Below, in pieces: positions 1-5,166 of a stretch of 5,166 bases of DNA (position 1 is the first letter of the stretch; every line of letters begins with the position of its first letter). The notes beneath the pieces are model-generated. The model did no database searches. It was not told the DNA's origin and was given only the letters and a program-made list of their open reading frames with translations. This DNA is from Roseobacter sp. (lineage in GTDB: Bacteria; Pseudomonadota; Alphaproteobacteria; Rhodobacterales; Rhodobacteraceae): assembly GCA_024636425.1 (NCBI GenBank), contig JAGXHB010000065.1, forward strand, positions 1 through 5,166. The letters run 5' to 3'. The translations under genes and the position numbers were made by a program.

Positions 1-1
1 C

Positions 2-922
2 GGGTATCACGGATCGGGGCTGGTCACCGGATCGCTGACCGGGCTGGAGCTGTTCCACAAGAAGTTCGATCTGCCGATGGAACAGGTGATCCATACTGAA
101 GCGCCCTATTATTTCCGCCGCGACGATCTGGACATGTCCGAGGCTGATTTCTCCGCCCATTGCGCGCAAAAGCTGGAAGATCTGATCCAGAGCGAAGGCC
201 CAGAGAACATCGCCGCCTTTATCGGTGAACCTGCCTTGGGAACGGGCGGCATCGTGCCCCCGCCAGAAGGATATTGGGACGCGATCCAAAAGGTGCTGAA
301 AAAGCATGACATCCTGCTGATCGCAGACGAGGTCGTCACCGGCTTTGGCCGCACCGGCACGATGATGGGGTCCACGCATTACGGGATGGAGCCCGACATC
401 ATCACGATCGCCAAGGGACTGACATCGGCCTATGCGCCGCTGTCGGGGTCCATCATCTCGGACAAGGTGTGGAAGGTGCTTGAGGAAGGTACCGATGAAT
501 TCGGACCCATCGGCCACGGCTGGACCTATTCGGCGCACCCCATCGGGGCAGCGGCGGGTGTTGCGAACCTCAAGCTGATTGACGACCTGAACCTCATCGA
601 AAACAACACCGTCACGGGCGAATATCTGCGTGCGGGCTTGCGGGACCGCTTGGGCGACCATCCGAATGTCGGTGACATTCGCGGCGTCGGCATGTTGGCC
701 GCCGTGGAATTCGTCGAAAAGCGCGACGGGCGCAAGTTCTTTGACGCGTCTGCCGGTATTGGTGGCAAGGTGGCGGCCTGTCTTGCGGGCAAAGGTGTGG
801 TCGGCCGTGCCATGCCCCAAGGCGACATTCTGGGCTTCGCGCCGCCCTTCTGCCTAAGCCAGGACGAGGCGGATATTGTGATCAACGCGACCGAAAAAGC
901 GGTGCGCGAAACGTTGGGCTGA
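2..922 (+). CDS. Class III PLP-dependent aminotransferase (omega-transaminase type), 5' end missing
   Basis: The frame is open from base 2, so the gene starts upstream; 306 residues are visible, against roughly 450-460 for the whole family protein. The ATG at 77 is internal, because the family motif Tyr-His-Gly (GYHGSG) lies before it at bases 2-19; its Tyr is expected to stack on the PLP ring. The cofactor Asp is in IADEVVTGFGRTG (Asp codon 326-328), and the Schiff-base Lys is in TIAKGLTSAY (codon 413-415). GHGWTYSAHP supplies the phosphate-contacting Thr. An Arg in VVGRAMPQGD (codon 806-808) sits where amine:pyruvate transaminases have their carboxylate-switching Arg. The family moves an amino group from an amine or omega-amino acid to a keto acid, usually pyruvate, in the cytoplasm. 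The exact substrate (taurine, beta-alanine, putrescine or other amine) cannot be read from the sequence. The family call is firm. The gene is separated from urtA by a terminator, so it is probably not part of that operon. Confidence 0.95.
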   Translation, partial: GYHGSGLVTGSLTGLELFHKKFDLPMEQVIHTEAPYYFRRDDLDMSEADFSAHCAQKLEDLIQSEGPENIAAFIGEPALGTGGIVPPPEGYWDAIQKVLKKHDILLIADEVVTGFGRTGTMMGSTHYGMEPDIITIAKGLTSAYAPLSGSIISDKVWKVLEEGTDEFGPIGHGWTYSAHPIGAAAGVANLKLIDDLNLIENNTVTGEYLRAGLRDRLGDHPNVGDIRGVGMLAAVEFVEKRDGRKFFDASAGIGGKVAACLAGKGVVGRAMPQGDILGFAPPFCLSQDEADIVINATEKAVRETLG

Positions 923-952
923 TCCCGAACCAGACTTCAGTCTGCCAAGATC

Positions 953-992
953 AAAAACCTAGGGAGCGGGCAGACCGCTTTCCGGGTTTTTT
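953..992 (+). terminator. Rho-independent terminator after the aminotransferase, possibly bidirectional
   Basis: The left arm, AAAAACC (953-959) plus AGGGAGCGG (961-969), faces the right arm, CCGCTTTCC (975-983) plus GGTTTTTT (985-992), across the loop GCAGA. The inner GAGCGG-type stem pairs well, including two G-U wobbles, and the right arm ends in six Ts. The A-run on the left would be a T-run on the opposite strand, so the hairpin could stop transcription from both sides. A smaller perfect inverted repeat, CAGACT-TC-wise (931-944), lies just upstream between the stop codon and this hairpin. The position, 30 bases after the aminotransferase stop, fits its role as the end of that transcript. 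Confidence 0.8.
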
Positions 993-1077
993 GCTGTTTA
1001 CACGAGGTGTGGCGACTGAAAATTCGGTAGCTCAACCCATGCGGTTTCTATGTGCCTAAATACGCGGCGCTGGCAGT

Positions 1078-1109
1078 CGTGTGTGCCTGAAAATTGCGCG
1101 CACAACACG
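1078..1109. repeat. Interrupted inverted repeat in the urtA upstream region
   Basis: CGTGTGTGC (1078-1086) is complementary to GCACAACACG (1100-1109) apart from one bulged base, with 13 bases between the arms. The inner part contains the palindrome TGCGCGCA (1095-1102). It could be a regulator binding site or a hairpin. It lies about 230-260 bases before the urtA start, far enough for an upstream activator site. The function is unknown and chance is not excluded. Confidence 0.4.
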
Positions 1110-1281
1110 GGCTGGCTGCCCTTACGTCTTTTCCATCTGGTCAGCCGAGGAACAAACTCAACATATTCGGGCGTGCCATCCGGGCAACATCGCCGCATCG
1201 CGGGCTATCCTGGCAGATACCTCCCACGACGCGACGACCACAACAATACTGCTGCGCTTCCTAAATAGCCTGTTCAGGGGG

Positions 1282-1312
1282 GTGGTTAAAGTGCGCAAAT
1301 CGCACGGACCAC
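1282..1312 (+). promoter_or_regulatory. Nested inverted repeat in the urtA leader (operator or RNA hairpin)
   Basis: Two perfect 5-bp inverted repeats are nested: GTGGT (1282-1286) with ACCAC (1308-1312), and inside it GTGCG (1291-1295) with CGCAC (1301-1305) around the loop CAAAT. The whole element ends 12 bases before the urtA Shine-Dalgarno. As DNA, GTGCG-N5-CGCAC has the symmetry of a dimeric repressor or activator site. As RNA it would form a ten-pair hairpin with a small internal loop. A second ACCAC (1320-1324) abuts the Shine-Dalgarno and could compete for GTGGT. The pairing is seen directly; any regulatory role is inference. Confidence 0.5.
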
Positions 1313-1324
1313 GCGGCAGACCAC

Positions 1325-1330
1325 AGGGGA
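1325..1330 (+). promoter_or_regulatory. Ribosome binding site of urtA
   Basis: AGGGGA lies six bases before the ATG at 1337. This spacing favours 1337 as the start over the in-frame ATG at 1346, three codons later, and keeps the two lysines of the signal-peptide n-region. Confidence 0.75.
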
Positions 1331-1336
1331 TAAAAT

Positions 1337-2629
1337 ATGAAAAACATGAATAAATACGCTGCCAGTGCTTTTGCTGCATTGGTCGGCACAACGTCGATCG
1401 CCACCGCTCAGGATTGCGCGGACCCGGTCAAGGTCGGCGTGCTTCACTCGCTCTCGGGCACCATGGCGATTTCCGAGACCACGCTGAAAGACACCATGCT
1501 GATGCTCATCGACGCGCAGAACAAAAAGGGCGGTGTCCTTGGCTGCGAGATCGAGGCGGTCGTGGTCGACCCCGCTTCTGACTGGCCCCTTTTCGCGGAG
1601 AAAGCGCGCGAACTGCTGACGGTGAACGAGGTCGATGTGATCTTCGGCAACTGGACATCCGTGTCGCGCAAATCGGTCCTGCCCGTGATCGAGGAGTTGA
1701 ACGGTCTGTTGTTCTATCCCGTGCAATACGAGGGCGAAGAATCCTCAAAGAACGTCTTCTATACCGGCGCGGCCCCCAACCAGCAGGCCATTCCTGCCGT
1801 TGATTACTTTCTGGAAGAACTGGGCGTCGAGAAGTTTGCCCTGCTCGGCACCGACTATGTCTATCCGCGGACAACCAACAACATCCTGCAATCCTATTTG
1901 ATGTCCAAGGGCATCGCTGAGGCAGACATCTTCGTGAACTACACGCCGTTTGGTCACTCCGACTGGGCAACCATCGTGGGTGACGTGGTCAAACTGGGCG
2001 AAGATGGCAAGCAGGTCGGCGTGATCTCGACCATCAACGGGGACGCCAATATCGGCTTCTACAAGGAACTGGCTGCCGCCGATGTTTCGGCTGACGATAT
2101 TCCCGTCGTGGCCTTCTCGGTGGGCGAGGAAGAACTGTCCGGCCTCGATACGACAAACCTTGTCGGGCATCTGGCCGCCTGGAACTACTTCATGTCCGCA
2201 GACACGCCCGCAAACGCCGAATTCATCGAGACATGGCACGCCTTTATCGGCGACGAAGGCCGGGTGACAAACGACCCGATGGAGGCGCATTACATCGGCT
2301 TCAACATGTGGGTGCAGGCTGTGGAACAGGCAGGCTCCACCGATGTCGACGCTGTGCGCAGTGCGATGTATGGCCAGACCTTTCCGAACCTGACAGGCGG
2401 CACGGCTGAAATGCTGGTTAACCACCACCTGACCAAACCGGTGCTGATTGGCGAGATCACAGCCGACGGACAGTTCGACATCATCAGCCAGACCGATCCG
2501 GTACCGGGCGACGCGTGGACAGATTTCCTGCCCGAAAGCGCCGTTCTGACGTCGGATTGGAAAGAACTCGAGTGCGGTATGTACAACATCGAAACCAAGA
2601 CCTGCGTTCAGCTGACCTCCAACTACTAA
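1337..2629 (+). CDS. urtA: Urea ABC transporter, periplasmic urea-binding protein UrtA
   Basis: This 430-residue protein is the substrate-binding subunit that captures urea in the periplasm for the UrtBC channel. It has a Sec signal peptide with a basic start (MKNMNK), a hydrophobic core at residues 8-21 and a likely cut after ATA at residue 24. The mature part is a type I periplasmic-binding fold of the branched-chain amino acid/amide class. Strings typical of UrtA rather than LivJ include HSLSGTMAISE (37-47), GNWTSVSRKSVLPV (104-117), FYPVQYEGEESS (126-137), GAAPNQQAIPAVDY (144-157), LGTDYVYPRTTN (170-181), STINGDANIGFYKEL (231-245), FSVGEEELSG (260-269) and VTNDPMEAHY (310-319). Four cysteines (27, 70, 413, 423) would all be exported. 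The last two sit in a short C-terminal extension ending in SNY and could form a disulfide. urtB follows after 66 bases that contain a hairpin. In relatives the operon is often induced under nitrogen limitation; no NtrC or sigma-54 site is clear here. Confidence 0.97.
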   Translation: MKNMNKYAASAFAALVGTTSIATAQDCADPVKVGVLHSLSGTMAISETTLKDTMLMLIDAQNKKGGVLGCEIEAVVVDPASDWPLFAEKARELLTVNEVDVIFGNWTSVSRKSVLPVIEELNGLLFYPVQYEGEESSKNVFYTGAAPNQQAIPAVDYFLEELGVEKFALLGTDYVYPRTTNNILQSYLMSKGIAEADIFVNYTPFGHSDWATIVGDVVKLGEDGKQVGVISTINGDANIGFYKELAAADVSADDIPVVAFSVGEEELSGLDTTNLVGHLAAWNYFMSADTPANAEFIETWHAFIGDEGRVTNDPMEAHYIGFNMWVQAVEQAGSTDVDAVRSAMYGQTFPNLTGGTAEMLVNHHLTKPVLIGEITADGQFDIISQTDPVPGDAWTDFLPESAVLTSDWKELECGMYNIETKTCVQLTSNY

Positions 2630-2640
2630 GCCACGACCGA

Positions 2641-2666
2641 GGGGCGCAGGCGTGTTCCTGCGCCCT
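2641..2666 (+). promoter_or_regulatory. Intercistronic hairpin between urtA and urtB
   Basis: GGGGCGCAGG (2641-2650) pairs with CCTGCGCCCT (2657-2666) around the six-base loop CGTGTT: nine Watson-Crick pairs plus one G-U. No T-run follows, so it is not a standard terminator. Such hairpins after a binding-protein gene commonly protect the upstream mRNA from 3' exonucleases, or act as leaky terminators, so that more binding protein than permease is made. That role is inferred from position and family habit. Confidence 0.75.
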
Positions 2667-2695
2667 CTCACTCGCTTGTCTGACAAAGGTATTTC

Positions 2696-4630
2696 ATGCT
2701 GCGCGCTCTTCTGACCCTTTTCATATGGCTTGGCGTTGCCGGACTGGCACAAGCGCAGGCGTTGCAACCGGTATTGCAGACCCATGCCAACGAGATCGCC
2801 AACCCCTCGCGCAGCAGCGTTTCAACGGCGATTGATGCTGTCGGCGCATCGGGTTCCCTTCAAGCGGGCGACTTTCTGGAAGCGTGGCAGGACAAGGGCA
2901 TCTGGCAGCGCGATGCTGATAGCATCTTCTTTTTCGCCCGCGAGACCGGCAGCGATCTGGTGTTGCGCGACATTGATACGCAAGCTGAAGAGACGGTGCC
3001 CAAGGATGGCTTTAGCCAACTGAAACCCAATGGCGGCGTGCGTCGTCTGATCGCTACGGCGCTGGTGCAGTTCCAACTTTCCGACCCCGACCTTTCCCGG
3101 CGCAAATCAGCTGTTGAATCGATTGCCCGCCGGCCCGAGGCGGACCAGCTTGCGCCCTTGCGGGCGTCGATCGAGACGGAATCCGACCCCGCCCTGAAAG
3201 CCCGCAAGACCCAACTCGCGAATTTCCTGACGGCAAGCTTTGGCGCTGACCCTGCGGACCGCATAGACGCGATCAATTCCCTGTCCAAAGTCACCGCGCT
3301 GGAGGCGCGTGCCGTGCTGAACCAGATCCTGTCGGTCACGACGCAGGTGTCAGCGCAGGCACCTGACGGCAACGTGGCCCGCATCCTCGACATCGGCAGT
3401 GACGTAGCACAACCAGACGCCTACGCCCGGTTGGTCGATGCAGGGCTTGCCGCGCCGACAACGCCCAATTCCGTGATCCGCGACACGCTGGCCGCCAATG
3501 TCGTCGAAGGCCGCGTCGGCGGTATTCCGACAGCGCAGCTTGACACCGACGCGGCCCGAGAACGCGCTTATATCGCATTGGCCGAAGCCGGCACCGTGCC
3601 GCCGCTCGTCACTGCCGCGATGCGCAAGCAGGCGGTGGATGCCCATGTCTTCTACGAGGCTTACGACGAACCCGATCCCGCCATCACCGATGCGGCCCGC
3701 GCTGCGCTTGATAAGATCGAAACGCGAGTCGGTCTCGCGCAGACCGCCGATCTGACGCTGGACGCGCTGTCGCTGGCGTCGATCTACTTTCTGGCGGCCA
3801 TTGGTCTGGCCATCACCTTCGGGGTGATGGGCGTGATCAACATGGCGCATGGCGAATTCATCATGATGGGGGCCTATACCGGCTATGTCGTGCAACAGTT
3901 CGTCCCTGACTACACCGTGTCGCTCCTCGTGGCGCTGCCGCTGGCCTTTGCGGTCACCTTTGCTGCCGGTGTGGTGATGGAGCGTTTGGTGATCCGTCAT
4001 CTTTATCACCGCCCGCTGGAGACGCTGTTGGCCACCTTTGGCATCTCGATCGCACTCCAACAGCTTGCCAAGAACATCTTTGGCACGCAGGCCCGCCCGC
4101 TGACCTCCCCCGGCTGGCTGGACGGCGCGCTGGTCTTTTCAGACGTGATCCAGATCAGCTATATCCGGATTGCGATCTTCGTTCTGGCGCTGCTGTTTCT
4201 GGGTCTGATCCTGTTTGTTCTCAACCGCACGCGGCTGGGGCTCGAGGTTCGCGCCGTGACGCAGAACCCCGGTATGGCCGCCAGCATGGGCATCAACCCC
4301 GACCGGATCAACATGCTGACCTTCGGCCTCGGGTCGGGCATTGCGGGCATCGCGGGGGTGGCGATCGGTCTCTATGCCAAAGTGACGTCGGAAATGGGGG
4401 CTGATTACATCGTGCAGTCCTTCATGACGGTCGTGGTGGGCGGCGTTGGCAACGTCTGGGGCACACTGGCGGGGGCGTCGCTGATCGGGTTCCTGCAAAA
4501 GGGCATCGAATGGTTCAACCCGTCCAATACTCTGGCGGCGCAGACCTACATGGTGCTGTTCATCATCCTGTTCATTCAATTCCGGCCAAAGGGCATCGTC
4601 GCCCAAAAAGGCCGGGCGGCGGCGGATTGA
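2696..4630 (+). CDS. urtB: Urea ABC transporter permease UrtB with a long periplasmic N-terminal domain
   Basis: This 644-residue inner-membrane permease forms the urea channel together with UrtC. The start at 2696 has AAGG six bases upstream and opens a signal peptide (hydrophobic residues 4-18, likely cut after AQA at residue 20-21). Residues about 22-350 form a soluble, alanine-rich helical region with HEAT-like segments such as SDPDLSRRKSAVESIA (129-144) and SDPALKARKTQLANFL (163-178), predicted to lie in the periplasm. The LivH-type permease domain starts near 355. It contains the signature GVMGVINMAHGEFIMMGAY (376-394), the cytoplasmic coupling region RTRLGLEVRAVTQNPGMAASMG (511-532), GSGIAGIAGVAIGLYAKV (546-563) and VVGGVGNVWGTLAGASLIG (580-598), with membrane segments near 358-378, 406-430, 488-510, 540-562, 573-600 and 614-628. 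From general family knowledge, UrtB with an N-terminal domain is usual in proteobacteria at about 500-550 residues and cyanobacterial forms lack it, so this copy is on the long side. urtC begins three bases after its stop. Confidence 0.96.
   Translation: MLRALLTLFIWLGVAGLAQAQALQPVLQTHANEIANPSRSSVSTAIDAVGASGSLQAGDFLEAWQDKGIWQRDADSIFFFARETGSDLVLRDIDTQAEETVPKDGFSQLKPNGGVRRLIATALVQFQLSDPDLSRRKSAVESIARRPEADQLAPLRASIETESDPALKARKTQLANFLTASFGADPADRIDAINSLSKVTALEARAVLNQILSVTTQVSAQAPDGNVARILDIGSDVAQPDAYARLVDAGLAAPTTPNSVIRDTLAANVVEGRVGGIPTAQLDTDAARERAYIALAEAGTVPPLVTAAMRKQAVDAHVFYEAYDEPDPAITDAARAALDKIETRVGLAQTADLTLDALSLASIYFLAAIGLAITFGVMGVINMAHGEFIMMGAYTGYVVQQFVPDYTVSLLVALPLAFAVTFAAGVVMERLVIRHLYHRPLETLLATFGISIALQQLAKNIFGTQARPLTSPGWLDGALVFSDVIQISYIRIAIFVLALLFLGLILFVLNRTRLGLEVRAVTQNPGMAASMGINPDRINMLTFGLGSGIAGIAGVAIGLYAKVTSEMGADYIVQSFMTVVVGGVGNVWGTLAGASLIGFLQKGIEWFNPSNTLAAQTYMVLFIILFIQFRPKGIVAQKGRAAAD
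4582..4615 (+). repeat. Nested inverted repeat at the 3' end of urtB, before the urtC start
   Basis: CCGGCC (4582-4587) is complementary to GGCCGG (4610-4615). Inside it, GGGC (4591-4594) pairs with GCCC (4601-4604) around ATCGTC, with an A-rich internal loop of three and five bases. It lies within the last codons of urtB and ends 18 bases before the urtC ATG. It could influence urtB-urtC translational coupling. In GC-rich coding DNA such pairing can also arise by chance. Confidence 0.35.
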
Positions 4631-4633
4631 TCC

Positions 4634-5166
4634 ATGCGCAAGACTTTCATCTCACAGAACCCTTCGATCCTGTGGTTCATCAGCCTGCTGGGCCTTTTCA
4701 CCCTTGCCGTTGTCATCGGATCAGAGGCGACAGGCACCGGCCTTATCTCGACCTCGATGGTCAAGACGTTGGGTAAGACGCTCTGCCTGTGCCTGATCGC
4801 CATCGCGATGGATGTGGTCTGGGGGTATTGCGGCATCCTCAGCCTTGGCCATTTCGCGTTCTTCGGCATCGGCGGCTATGCCATCGGCATGTGGCTGATG
4901 TATGCGCGGACCGAAGACATCGTGCTGTCGAGCCTCCAAGGGCAGGTCATTCCGCCCACCCCGCAAGAGGTGACGGACGCCATCGGCAACCAGATTTTCG
5001 GCGTTGTCGGCAGCTCTGACTTCCCTTGGCTATGGGCCTTCGCGGATAGTCTGTTTCTGCAACTGCTCATGGTCGTCGTGGTGCCCGGCTTGCTTGCGCT
5101 GGTGTTCGGCTGGCTTGCCTTCCGCAGCCGCGTCACGGGGGTCTATCTGTCGATCCTGACCCAGGC
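4634..5166 (+). CDS. urtC: Urea ABC transporter permease UrtC, 3' end beyond the window
   Basis: UrtC is the second membrane subunit of the urea importer, of the LivM family, pairing with UrtB. The ATG at 4634 follows the urtB stop by three bases. No clear Shine-Dalgarno is visible in the GC-rich stretch before it, so translation is probably coupled to urtB. The frame runs open to the window edge, giving 177 full codons of an expected 350-400 or so. After a short cytoplasmic start there is a membrane segment (about 12-30), then TLGKTLCLCLIAIAMDVVWG (45-64) and the family signature YCGILSLGHFAFFGIGGYAIG (65-85), equivalent to the LivM G-x-LSLGH-x-F motif. A loop of about 45 residues (92-138) precedes the next membrane segment (142-163) and the conserved RVTGVYLSILTQ (166-177), where the sequence is cut. 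The two ATPase genes urtD and urtE would be expected downstream. Confidence 0.95.
   Translation, partial: MRKTFISQNPSILWFISLLGLFTLAVVIGSEATGTGLISTSMVKTLGKTLCLCLIAIAMDVVWGYCGILSLGHFAFFGIGGYAIGMWLMYARTEDIVLSSLQGQVIPPTPQEVTDAIGNQIFGVVGSSDFPWLWAFADSLFLQLLMVVVVPGLLALVFGWLAFRSRVTGVYLSILTQ

Larger units (their letters stand above)
993..1336. other. Intergenic region upstream of urtA, no convincing gene
   Basis: This 344-base stretch must hold the urtA promoter. Short open frames exist on both strands, but they use rare codons (AGA, AGG, ATA, CTA), have lower third-position GC than the flanking genes and match no family I recognise. I found no clean sigma-70 promoter. No sigma-54 (-24/-12) site has good element matches together with the strict GG-N10-GC spacing: TGGCAG at 1071 is followed by TGC one base too far away, and GGGCAA/CCGCA around 1182-1197 has the right spacing but poor matches. 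What is visible is a set of repeats: TGTGCCT twice (1051-1057 and 1082-1088), an interrupted inverted repeat (1078-1109), and the nested inverted repeat at 1282-1312. Confidence 0.6.

Noticed and set aside
77..79. ATG at 77 as the aminotransferase start
   Set aside because: The same frame is open to the window edge and encodes the conserved GYHG motif before it, so the ATG is internal.
1071..1087. TGGCAG...TGCC resembling a sigma-54 promoter
   Set aside because: The GG-to-GC distance is one base longer than the strict spacing sigma-54 requires, and the -12 element lacks TT before GC.
1182..1197. GGGCAA...CCGCA with sigma-54-like spacing
   Set aside because: The GG and GC spacing is right, but the -24 element lacks T and the -12 element has CC instead of TT; too weak to call.
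1055..1267. CCTAAATA at 1055-1062 and again at 1260-1267
   Set aside because: An eight-base match 205 bases apart with different surroundings is not enough to call a repeat or promoter pair.
1081..1353. Plus-strand open frame of 90 codons overlapping the urtA start
   Set aside because: It runs across the urtA ribosome binding site and start in another frame, contains no recognisable motif and has unlikely composition; treated as chance.
1745..2785. Long minus-strand open frame (346 codons) opposite urtA and the urtB start
   Set aside because: A shadow of the high-GC urtA codons; the product is low in family resemblance and lies fully opposite a certain gene.
3350..4060. Minus-strand open frame (236 codons) opposite urtB
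   Set aside because: It mirrors urtB codon bias, with a His/Arg/Gln-rich product typical of antisense frames.

Overview
The window holds one end of a class III (PLP-dependent) aminotransferase gene, a 414-bp intergenic region, and the first part of a urea ABC transporter operon in the order urtA-urtB-urtC. All genes read on the + strand. The high-GC coding style, the long UrtB with a periplasmic N-terminal domain, and the C-terminal cysteine pair of UrtA suggest an alphaproteobacterium, most likely of the Rhodobacteraceae (Roseobacter group). That placement is inference from protein style; there is no rRNA or other marker here.

Layout. Positions 2-922 are the C-terminal two thirds of an aminotransferase of the omega-transaminase type; its start lies upstream of the window. 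A bidirectional-looking rho-independent terminator (953-992) follows and separates it from the next unit. The region 993-1336 has no convincing gene. It carries several inverted repeats, the most notable being a nested one (1282-1312) directly in front of the urtA ribosome binding site. urtA (1337-2629) encodes the periplasmic urea-binding protein. A strong hairpin without a T-run (2641-2666) lies between urtA and urtB. urtB (2696-4630) encodes an unusually long permease with a secreted N-terminal domain of about 330 residues. urtC (4634 to the window end) is the second permease, cut at the right edge after 177 codons.

How they work together. UrtA captures urea in the periplasm and delivers it to the UrtB/UrtC membrane channel. 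The ATPases UrtD and UrtE, expected just downstream but not in this window, power import. In relatives urease genes often follow. The aminotransferase is separated by a terminator and nothing in the sequence ties it to urea use.

Overall this is a recognisable, largely ordinary locus. I see no sign of a new defence, mobile or RNA-guided system. The points worth a second look are the urtA leader structure, the urtA-urtB hairpin and the extended UrtB domain.
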